Positions 1 through 5,255 of a stretch of 20,797 bases of DNA are shown here, one piece after another. The notes under the pieces are model-generated. The model saw nothing but the letters and a program-made list of their open reading frames with translations, searched no databases and had not been told where the DNA came from. Location of the stretch: IMG/VR virus record IMGVR_UViG_3300022707_002587, positions 1 through 20,797 of that record, one strand, 5' to 3'. Source of the stretch: a virus. The position numbers and the translations under genes are program-made. Numbering within the stretch: the stretch's first letter is position 1; each line of letters begins with the position of its first letter.

Positions 1-9
1 AGTGATAGG

Positions 10-303
10 TTACTCATTGTCTTGTTCCTTTGGATTTTTGTCTCGCCATTCAACGCCAGCTTTAAAGCTATTTACTGTGCCTTCTCCATAGTTGTGAGTA
101 CTTAGTTGATAAAATTCAACCGCTGCCTCTTCTACTGTTTGAGCTTTAATCCGGTAATCATAACTAACCCAATCCCAAGCAGGATCCTTCGAGTTATTCC
201 ATTCATCACAGCTATTGCGCTTTATTTCAATCTTTTTATTGCCAAAATCAAACGCTTGCATTATTTGAATTTTCCCTATTAAAGTTTCTGTATCGATTTT
301 CAT
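10..303 (-). CDS. small phage protein, unknown function (97 aa)
   Basis: I do not recognise a named family. The protein is acidic to neutral, with a central Trp-rich stretch (PAWDWVSYDYRIK, about residues 41-53) of a kind seen in many small tailed-phage accessory proteins, followed by a helical segment (EEAAVEFYQLS) and a C-terminal EWRDK tail. No membrane segment or cysteine motif is visible. It is the last gene of a leftward run and starts 3 bp after the stop of the 74-aa gene upstream. Co-transcription with the ParB-like gene is inferred. Start choice is the only Met with a full-length reading frame. Confidence 0.7.
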   Translation of the reverse strand: MKIDTETLIGKIQIMQAFDFGNKKIEIKRNSCDEWNNSKDPAWDWVSYDYRIKAQTVEEAAVEFYQLSTHNYGEGTVNSFKAGVEWRDKNPKEQDNE

Positions 304-306
304 TAC

Positions 307-531
307 TTATTCCTCGTTGAATCGGTCTAATACAAGTTGATCAAGGGCTTCTTCATCCCATCCGGCTATTACGTAGCTGTCTATATACGAACCGGATAAC
401 TCGGGCGTGTTGGTTTCAACCTCTCTATCGATAGGCTCACCGGCTACGATAGGCATTGTTGTAACAACTGAATCAGGTGTACTGATTTCGCTTACGGGAA
501 CTCGGATTGTTATTTCGATGTATTCGTTCAT
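307..531 (-). CDS. small acidic phage protein, unknown function (74 aa)
   Basis: Unknown function. The N-terminus looks like a beta-strand (EYIEITIRVPV), the middle is Thr/Pro/Glu-rich, and the C-terminus (WDEEALDQLVLDRFNEE) is a probable acidic helix. No cysteine or membrane motif. It lies between two other short leftward genes with short gaps, so it is probably part of the same transcript. Confidence 0.65.
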   Translation of the reverse strand: MNEYIEITIRVPVSEISTPDSVVTTMPIVAGEPIDREVETNTPELSGSYIDSYVIAGWDEEALDQLVLDRFNEE

Positions 532-549
532 TGTCTGTGCCTTTGTTAA

Positions 550-765
550 TTAAACCGATTGCCCTTCAGGATATTTTGTAGTTAGTGGTCTATAAGTGTC
601 CTTGGCTTTTTTGCCACATTCTTCGCATTTCATATTAGGAATTACGTTATTATGAAAGTTAGCGTCATCATAACCATATGATGCCTTTACATCACCACAG
701 TGCTCGCATTCATAGATAGCTTGGAAATCTCGTCGATGTTGAGATAGAATTTCTTTAATTTTCAT
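550..765 (-). CDS. zinc-ribbon-like small protein (71 aa)
   Basis: Contains two CxxC pairs (CEHC at about residues 20-23 and CEEC at about 47-50) spaced as in a zinc ribbon, so metal binding is likely. The N-terminus is a basic helix (MKIKEILSQHRRDF). Between the pairs is GYDDANFHNNVIP, a segment with His that could contribute to folding. A purine-rich ribosome binding site (AAAGAGGAAAGGAAA) precedes the ATG. Function unknown; small zinc-ribbon proteins in phage accessory regions often bind nucleic acid or a host protein, but nothing here tells which. Confidence 0.7.
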   Translation of the reverse strand: MKIKEILSQHRRDFQAIYECEHCGDVKASYGYDDANFHNNVIPNMKCEECGKKAKDTYRPLTTKYPEGQSV

Positions 766-800
766 TTTCCTTTCCTCTTTATTAACGTTTCACCCAAAAT

Positions 801-815
801 CCCAAATTAATGGGT
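801..815. repeat. CCCAAATTAATRGGT motif, copy 1
   Basis: A 15-bp near-identical motif (one difference, G versus A) found again at 4887-4901. Both copies are in gene-free stretches upstream of leftward genes, and both can form a short CCCA/TGGG or CCTAT/ATAGG type hairpin. Possible shared leader or regulatory element; function not known. Confidence 0.4.
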
Positions 816-837
816 ATGGGCCTACAGACTGATAGGG

Positions 838-1668
838 TTATCTTGCAAGTGCCCCCCCTGAAGACGGGCGGTTTGGAAGGGTAATTTTTGCACCCTCCCT
901 TACTTGTATTCTTTTTAATGGCTGGTCATTAAGGAATGAATTCCACGCTTTAAAGAATGCGCCTAATAGCTGCGTCTTTGTTTCCGCGTTTGTTGGTCTG
1001 TTTCTAAACATGGTTAAATACTCGAAAAATCTCTTGCAAGGGTCGTCAAGCCCATAAAATAGGACGTTACCTATCTTATCTAAAAATTGATTTGTTAATT
1101 CAGGGTCAATCTCATCAAGCATAAACGCACCAAACATGATTGCAGCGCCGCTGCCTTTTATTTTTTTCGATTTATATATTATTTCAGAAACTCTATTTGC
1201 ACCAATTCTTAAGGTTAAATCGTTGGCGCAATCTAACACTTCTTTATTTGTTGCGTCACAAATCCTACCAAGCCTCCATTCTCTTTTATCATCTTGGCGG
1301 CTGTATGAGATAATCAACCTTGCTATTGATGCAAGATGATTTGTGTTTTTAAACCCTTCGATCCCTAAAATATCAGCAGAACTCCTTGCTTTTCCGGTAT
1401 CGATGGTTTCAAATGCGTGCGTACTGGTAACACCTTTAATTAATTCGGTCACAAATGATGCATTAGATTCTATGCATGCCATAAGTCTGTGCTGACCGTC
1501 CAAAAGCTTCCCTTTATCATTCAACACAATTGATTGGCCGTTATATATCCAATCTCCATTAACCATTTGTCTAGCAAGCCTTGACACATGACGCGGGTTT
1601 ATTTTTCGGTTATTGGTGTTTGTTGATAATATTGATTTAGCCTTTCTTGGTGTGATAGTGGTTTTCAT
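838..1668 (-). CDS. ParB/sulfiredoxin-domain protein (276 aa)
   Basis: The N-terminal 70 residues fit the ParB/Srx fold: ITPRKAKSIL, an NNRKINPRHVSRLARQM helix region, GDWIYNGQSIV, and the signature DGQHRL at residues 57-62, the conserved GxHR-type loop of ParB-like NTPase/nuclease domains. The rest is alpha-helical with no recognised domain. Phage proteins of this class are usually annotated ParB-like; some bind DNA or nick it, but the activity here is unknown. It is transcribed leftward, divergent from the HTH gene at 1760, from a promoter whose -10 overlaps that of the HTH gene. A CGGAGAAA ribosome binding site precedes the ATG. It is probably the first gene of the 1668-10 transcript. Confidence 0.85.
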   Translation of the reverse strand: MKTTITPRKAKSILSTNTNNRKINPRHVSRLARQMVNGDWIYNGQSIVLNDKGKLLDGQHRLMACIESNASFVTELIKGVTSTHAFETIDTGKARSSADILGIEGFKNTNHLASIARLIISYSRQDDKREWRLGRICDATNKEVLDCANDLTLRIGANRVSEIIYKSKKIKGSGAAIMFGAFMLDEIDPELTNQFLDKIGNVLFYGLDDPCKRFFEYLTMFRNRPTNAETKTQLLGAFFKAWNSFLNDQPLKRIQVREGAKITLPNRPSSGGALAR

Positions 1669-1690
1669 TTATTTCTCCGGTTTATTTAAC

Positions 1691-1719
1691 TTAACTTTTC
1701 AACTTAAATCTAGTATAAT
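1691..1719 (+). promoter_or_regulatory. predicted sigma-70 promoter for the HTH regulator
   Basis: -35 TTAACT (1691-1696), 17-bp spacer, perfect -10 TATAAT (1714-1719). Expected start near 1726, giving a leader of about 34 nt before the ATG at 1760. Prediction from sequence only. Confidence 0.6.
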
Positions 1720-1740
1720 ACATACTATTCACTATTACAA
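1712..1740 (-). promoter_or_regulatory. predicted sigma-70 promoter for the ParB-like gene
   Basis: Read on the minus strand: -35 TTGTAA (1735-1740), 17-bp spacer, -10 TATACT (1712-1717). The -10 box shares four base pairs with the rightward -10, so RNA polymerase should occupy only one of the two promoters at a time. Confidence 0.55.
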
Positions 1741-1743
1741 TAG
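1712..1743. promoter_or_regulatory. operator-like inverted repeats between divergent promoters
   Basis: Two inverted repeats lie here: AGTAT-5 bp-ATACT (1712-1726) and CTATT-2 bp-AATAG (1732-1743), with a repeated ACTATT between them. They cover the leftward -10 and -35 and the rightward start region, as expected for sites of the neighbouring HTH protein. That the protein binds here is inference. Confidence 0.5.
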
Positions 1744-1759
1744 CATATTAAGGTATTTT

Positions 1760-1963
1760 ATGAAAATATTAACCGGTCAAATTTTAAGGCTTGCTTTAGT
1801 TAAGTCAGGTATTAATCAAATCTCTGCTGCTGAGAAACTTGGTTTGTCGGTTCATACTGTTAGAAATCAATGTAAATCTAATAATCCTAAACTATCAACG
1901 GTCACAAAATATGCCGAACTTTGTAATATGAAGGCTTCTGAGTTAATCGCCCTTTCTGAATAA
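1760..1963 (+). CDS. Cro/CI-like HTH regulator (67 aa)
   Basis: The only convincing rightward gene in the window. It has a lambda-repressor-like (Xre-type) helix-turn-helix: GQILRLALVKSG, then ISAAEKLGLSVHTVRNQC (residues 21-38) as the HTH, then STVTKYAELCNMKASELIAL. The small, single-domain size is Cro-like; there is no C-terminal dimerisation/protease domain. I chose the ATG at 1760, preceded by AAGG, rather than a longer upstream reading because that extension crosses the promoter and the divergent gene start. It probably represses one or both divergent promoters. After its TAA stop the same frame stays open for 15 codons. Confidence 0.85.
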   Translation: MKILTGQILRLALVKSGINQISAAEKLGLSVHTVRNQCKSNNPKLSTVTKYAELCNMKASELIALSE

Positions 1964-2011
1964 AGCATTATCGCTGAGTTAGTGGCAAAGGCTCATAAGA
2001 AAGAGGTTTAA

Positions 2012-2248
2012 TCACTTGGTCAACCTTTTATAGTCTTTAGGCTTAACCCATCGGCCCTCGTATTCGCAGTAAACGACATCGTTAATCAGGATATATTCAG
2101 TACCCGGGCATGATTCGGCGTCTAACCTCGCTTTTAAGTCTATTTCGGCTTGTCCTGACCATTCAGCGAACACCGGTACTAGATGTTGTCCTAAGAAAAG
2201 GAGGAAGCCTACAGCGCATATTACAGAGATTGATGGTCCTATCTTCAT
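2012..2248 (-). CDS. small N-terminally anchored membrane or secreted protein (78 aa)
   Basis: Residues 5-28 are hydrophobic (SISVICAVGFLLFLGQHLVPVFA) and could be a signal anchor or a signal peptide. The remainder (acidic helix AEIDLKARLDAE, then CPGTEYILINDVVYCEYEGRWVKP) would be periplasmic and has two Cys that could form a disulfide. Function unknown. The gene starts 3 bp after the zinc-ribbon gene stop and is the last leftward gene before the convergent HTH gene. Confidence 0.65.
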   Translation of the reverse strand: MKIGPSISVICAVGFLLFLGQHLVPVFAEWSGQAEIDLKARLDAESCPGTEYILINDVVYCEYEGRWVKPKDYKRLTK

Positions 2249-2251
2249 TGG

Positions 2252-2425
2252 TTATCCCTCTTGGTTATCCTCGGAGAATGGTATGGAATAATCTATATCT
2301 ATCCACCATTCTTGCTTACATGCAAGGCAGACCCTATAACCTTCTCCTGAAGTGTCTTTGTATTCATCCATAGTATGTTCACAATCACACTCAGGACATC
2401 GAAAAGTTACCTGTTTTTCACTCAT
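2252..2425 (-). CDS. zinc-ribbon small protein (57 aa)
   Basis: Short gene filling what would otherwise be a gap. It has CPECDC (residues 10-15) and CLAC (33-36), a CxxC-x19-CxxC zinc ribbon, followed by an acidic Trp-containing tail (EWWIDIDYS). It fits the space between its neighbours. Function unknown; probably nucleic-acid or protein binding. Confidence 0.7.
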   Translation of the reverse strand: MSEKQVTFRCPECDCEHTMDEYKDTSGEGYRVCLACKQEWWIDIDYSIPFSEDNQEG

Positions 2426-2444
2426 CTTCTCTATCTCCTATCTG

Positions 2445-3038
2445 TTAAATACTATTACTTGAATATTTTGCTAATTTTATTAATTCGTCTCTAAATTTTA
2501 TAGGTGTTGCGTTTGATTCTTTTCTGTTTAATGTTGGTTTATTTCTTTTTTTCCCTCTTTGGTCTTGTCTGCCTATTTGGTGGCTCCCTTTTAGCCTTTC
2601 CCAATTTAGATCAAATGGTTTATCCTCTCCCTTATAATAGAGCCATGTAGCCTTATTTGCCTTGTGACCATAAGCCGACTGCCAAACCTCACAAACCCAT
2701 CCTAAACCTGATGGACTCCAACCGATTTTATTAGGATTTCTTAATTTATGTTTAGCCCATGCGTAAGATTGTGCCGGGTGCTCTAAAATACCACCACATC
2801 GATCGATAGATTCTAACGCAGACATAAAACACCCTTGATCATTTCCTGGTTTGTTGTGCTCACCACCCCACCTAATATAGTTTATCTTTGCCATTTTCCC
2901 CCATAATTGACACGGAGGATGCGCTATTACAGGGTTATCGCCATTATACAATCTTGCATCACGACCTATTGTCCAGCAATCAATACCATCTAAATCAAAA
3001 TAACACCCATTCTTTTCAGCGAACAAAACACTTATCAT
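2445..3038 (-). CDS. C5-cytosine methyltransferase-like phage protein (197 aa)
   Basis: The N-terminus (ISVLFAEKNG) resembles motif I of cytosine C5 methyltransferases (DLFAGxGG) but lacks its glycine pattern. AHPPCQLWG (residues 39-47) matches motif IV, with the catalytic PCQ cysteine. GGILEHPAQS (82-91) sits where the ENV-type motif VI would be. The protein is much shorter than normal C5 enzymes (over 300 aa) and has no obvious target-recognition domain; the C-terminus is basic. It may act on free nucleotides, modify DNA in an unusual way, or be a degenerate fold. I chose the second ATG (3038), because the AGGAG site is 8 nt from it and only 2 nt from the ATG at 3044. Confidence 0.65.
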   Translation of the reverse strand: MISVLFAEKNGCYFDLDGIDCWTIGRDARLYNGDNPVIAHPPCQLWGKMAKINYIRWGGEHNKPGNDQGCFMSALESIDRCGGILEHPAQSYAWAKHKLRNPNKIGWSPSGLGWVCEVWQSAYGHKANKATWLYYKGEDKPFDLNWERLKGSHQIGRQDQRGKKRNKPTLNRKESNATPIKFRDELIKLAKYSSNSI

Positions 3039-3049
3039 TTCCATCGCTC

Positions 3050-3400
3050 CTAAATTAAATTACGTTTATTATAATAAGCTTCCACTTCGGCTTGAGTCAT
3101 TACTTTAGATTGTTGTTTGGCTTCCTGTGCTCTTCTGGTGCCATCCTGGGACTTATTGGTTTGTTTGGCTAATATGGTTTTAAGAGCGTTTCCTCTTTCT
3201 TTTTCTTTTTTGGCTCGGGGAGTTTCTTCTCTTACCCATTCATTGTATAAGCTGCTAGCGTTTTCTATTTCAGTGTCTCCAAAGCGTTCGATGAATAAAA
3301 GTAGCTTTCTTTTTCTTTGCTCGTCTGACCAGCCACCAGCGATTAAACCATTAATTGTTCTATTGTGGGCTCGCCAGTTAGGAGTGATGAGTTGTTTCAT
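3050..3400 (-). CDS. basic helical phage protein, unknown function (116 aa)
   Basis: Not recognised. The N-terminal half (NWRAHNRTINGLIAGGWSD, ERFGDTEIENASSLYNEWV) looks like a compact helical domain of the sort found in phage replication-accessory proteins, and the C-terminal half is very basic and likely coiled (PRAKKEKERGNALKTILAK). The ATG overlaps the upstream stop as ATGA, so translation is probably coupled. A DNA-binding or helicase-loader-like role is possible but not supported by a motif. Confidence 0.6.
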   Translation of the reverse strand: MKQLITPNWRAHNRTINGLIAGGWSDEQRKRKLLLFIERFGDTEIENASSLYNEWVREETPRAKKEKERGNALKTILAKQTNKSQDGTRRAQEAKQQSKVMTQAEVEAYYNKRNLI

Positions 3401-3642
3401 AAGTAAGAATCATTATAAAATTTTGGCGCGCCTTCTGGTAATTCAGAGTTATCATCAATAATTTCACAAGCTCCATCGATGTAATACTGATCATACTTGG
3501 GAACTCGTCTTGCTGATGTATCGATATAATCCCAACTAAATAAACAGTTGTAGCTTTTTGATCTCGCTTCGTTTGCTGTGTCGGCGTATACCAAAAGGCA
3601 GCCTTCACCAGGATCATCACTAAATACCATAAAAGCTTTCAT
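3397..3642 (-). CDS. small phage protein, unknown function (81 aa)
   Basis: Starts MKAFMVFSDDPGEG, followed by LVYADTANEARSKSYNCL, a beta-beta-alpha pattern (a strand, then an ARxK helix) common in small phage proteins that share a reading-in of 'A..A..A' helices. The ATG at 3642 is chosen because GGAGATAAGAG lies just upstream; a longer in-frame start would overlap the next gene by 30 bp without a ribosome binding site. Function unknown. Confidence 0.65.
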   Translation of the reverse strand: MKAFMVFSDDPGEGCLLVYADTANEARSKSYNCLFSWDYIDTSARRVPKYDQYYIDGACEIIDDNSELPEGAPKFYNDSYL

Positions 3643-3670
3643 TCTCTTATCTCCATAGTTAAAATAAATC

Positions 3671-3892
3671 TTACCAAGATGGATTATAGGATAAGCCAAC
3701 AAGCGTTTTTGTTCGCTTTGAATGGCCCATTAAGTCACCTCTAACTACTTTGCTTAAGTGCGTCACATCATCAAAACATTGATTTAGAGCACGAATAGCC
3801 ACACTACAAGGATGATCATAAACATCAGCACCATTAACTAAATCTTCTTTTGCTATTTCTTCCAAAAAATATACTAATTCTTCTTTGTTCAT
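3671..3892 (-). CDS. small acidic helical protein, unknown function (73 aa)
   Basis: Begins MNKEELVYFLEEIAKED, an amphipathic helix, followed by HPCSVAIRALNQCFDDVTHLSKVV. No family recognised. The start at 3892 is preceded by GAGAGGAAATAAAG; an in-frame start further upstream would run inside the neighbouring gene. The last residues (SYNPSW) form a short tail. Confidence 0.6.
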   Translation of the reverse strand: MNKEELVYFLEEIAKEDLVNGADVYDHPCSVAIRALNQCFDDVTHLSKVVRGDLMGHSKRTKTLVGLSYNPSW

Positions 3893-3894
3893 CT

Positions 3895-4089
3895 TTATTT
3901 CCTCTCTGTTTGGTTTATAGGTTGTCTCTCGACTTCTTTCAAACAATGACAACAATCAGCTTCTGGCTCGTCTTTATGAATTAACAACCCATCCCATTCG
4001 CAGCAGAATCGATAACTTTGATCTAGTTCTTCTTTAGTCAACTTTAAATCAAAGTTATTATTTAGCTCTTTTCTTCTTTTTGGTGTCAT
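3895..4089 (-). CDS. Cys-rich small protein (64 aa)
   Basis: Basic N-terminus (TPKRRKELNNN), then LTKEELDQSYRFCCEWDGLLIHK and DCCHCLKEVE. The FCCEWDGLLI and CCxC elements suggest a small metal-binding fold. The stop is 2 bp before the next gene's ATG and its own ATG overlaps the Lar-like gene stop as ATGA, so the three are translationally linked. Function unknown. Confidence 0.65.
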   Translation of the reverse strand: MTPKRRKELNNNFDLKLTKEELDQSYRFCCEWDGLLIHKDEPEADCCHCLKEVERQPINQTERK

Positions 4090-4286
4090 TTTTGTTTAGC
4101 CTTAGGTTTGCGAGTATTCCAAGCTTCAACCGCTTCATACCTTTCGTGATAACCGCCGCCCCATTCCTCCATTTCTACGCCACAATCGCCACAGCGCACA
4201 CTCCACAAGTCAAGCCCGTTATGATGGGCTGACACTCCTTTGTTGGTGCCGCAAAACGGGCATTCTTTTAGTTTTGTGTCGCTCAC
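4086..4286 (-). CDS. Lar-like restriction alleviation protein (66 aa)
   Basis: The protein has LKECPFCG (Cys 9 and 12), SVRCGDCG (Cys 32 and 35) and EAVEAWNTR near the C-terminus, which together are the signature of the Lar family (two-CxxC zinc fold followed by a helix with AW-N-R). In the Rac prophage, Lar reduces host type I restriction by modulating the modification enzyme; other family members are untested. The start is GTG at 4286 with AAGGAG upstream. An anti-restriction role fits its place beside a methyltransferase-like gene. Confidence 0.75.
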   Translation of the reverse strand: MSDTKLKECPFCGTNKGVSAHHNGLDLWSVRCGDCGVEMEEWGGGYHERYEAVEAWNTRKPKAKQK

Positions 4287-4325
4287 TCTGTTCTCCTTAT
4301 TTAAAATATTACGGTCACTCGACCT

Positions 4326-4829
4326 TTAACCCATCTTTTGGGCGGTTTTAATTAAATATATATCGTTATTACTGAGAGCTCGCCAGTCGGTTTGATCAAG
4401 ATTACTCTTTCCACAATTGCAGGCAGCGCATAAAATCTGCATGTTATCGAACTCGAGCTCAAGCTTTGGAAATTTAGACCTTGGCTTGATATGGTCAACG
4501 TGGACAATAATCCCGTGCTCATGGGGTGTTCTACCGCAACACATACATTTAGCCTTATAAACTCTTAACACTCTGTACCGGAGCTCTAGCCATTCCCTGG
4601 ATCGATAAAAGTCGTTATGTGAGCTCTGTTTATGCTTCTTTTTCCGCTTTTTCTTTTTCAGACTCTTTTGTTGTTTCTTAGTTAATCGTTTAATATAATC
4701 TAGATTCTTAGCTAATGGCTTATGTTCAATATAGACCTTACTATCACTGGATACTTCTACACCTTTACTAAACTTAATGACTTTAACTTTACTGGGTAAA
4801 CTTTCTTTAGTATTAAAGTTATTCTTCAT
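4326..4829 (-). CDS. HNH endonuclease (167 aa)
   Basis: The N-terminal 70 residues are Lys-rich (KKQQKSLKKKKRKKKHK around 51-67), probably for DNA contact. The HNH nuclease core follows: FYRSREWLELRYRVL (74-88), zinc-binding CMCC (C95/C98), HVDHIKPRSK (H110, D112, H113 catalytic strand), FDNM (N129) and ILCAACN (C134/C137, N138). All expected catalytic and zinc residues are present. It has no RuvC or PLMP domain, so it is not IscB/IsrB-like. It could be a free-standing homing-type nuclease or a packaging/recombination nuclease. It lies immediately downstream of the large structured RNA and may be co-transcribed with it. Ribosome binding site AGAGGG. Confidence 0.9.
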   Translation of the reverse strand: MKNNFNTKESLPSKVKVIKFSKGVEVSSDSKVYIEHKPLAKNLDYIKRLTKKQQKSLKKKKRKKKHKQSSHNDFYRSREWLELRYRVLRVYKAKCMCCGRTPHEHGIIVHVDHIKPRSKFPKLELEFDNMQILCAACNCGKSNLDQTDWRALSNNDIYLIKTAQKMG

Positions 4830-4871
4830 TTAACCCTCTATGCTTAACGTTTGAGCTGGTAGATTCTTGAC

Positions 4872-4915
4872 ATAAGGAACCCTATACCCAAATTAATAGG
4901 TTTAGAGCTCCTTAT
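4872..4915 (-). repeat. terminal hairpin of the structured RNA
   Basis: ATAAGGA/TCCTTAT (7 bp) encloses CCTAT/ATAGG (5 bp). It lies about 45 nt before the HNH start. No T-run follows on the minus strand, so it is more likely a 3' boundary or processing element than an intrinsic terminator. It contains the second copy of the CCCAAATTAATRGGT motif. Confidence 0.5.
4887..4901. repeat. CCCAAATTAATRGGT motif, copy 2
   Basis: Matches 801-815 at 14 of 15 positions. It sits in the loop region of the hairpin at the left end of the structured RNA. Shared role with the other copy is unproven. Confidence 0.4.
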
Positions 4916-5172
4916 ATCTCATGCTTATACGAATCACTGTATAGAACAAGACAATCAACCATTAACATAATTAAGTTGACTCGATACCGTTACTTCAATG
5001 TGAAGCCTGCAAACTGTTGTATCTTTCGGACTCAGCTAACGCCATGCTTTCTTCATACGTTTTTAAAATTAAGCCGGTGAGGGTCCCAAAACTACCTATA
5101 AAGGCGTGTTGACTAAGGGAGACATATCTCTACTTAATTCGAGCTGATGGTCGTAATGACTATTAGATGATA

Positions 5173-5255
5173 TGGAGTCGGGCGTGGAATTGAACCACAT
5201 TCGCCATTCGTAAACCTATACGTCTATAGGGCGGCAGCATCGTGCTAGACCAGAC
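5173..5255 (-). other. tRNA-like module inside the structured RNA (non-canonical or degenerate)
   Basis: On the minus strand the 3' half is tRNA-like: a T-arm with GTGG/CCAC stem and TTCAATT loop (5184-5198), an acceptor strand GCCCGAC, a T discriminator and an encoded CCA (5173-5175). The 5' strand GTCTGGT (5249-5255) pairs with one mismatch and one wobble. The D-arm loop would be only about 5 nt and the anticodon-like hairpin (CCTAT/ATAGG) has a 6-nt rather than 7-nt loop, so this is not a normal translating tRNA. The whole module is closed by an extra 10-bp helix. It could be a decayed tRNA or a tRNA mimic. Confidence 0.45.

Noticed and set aside
3378-3620. Minus-strand ORF overlapping the 81-aa gene
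   Set aside because: It overlaps a better gene with a ribosome binding site in another frame; composition is not protein-like.
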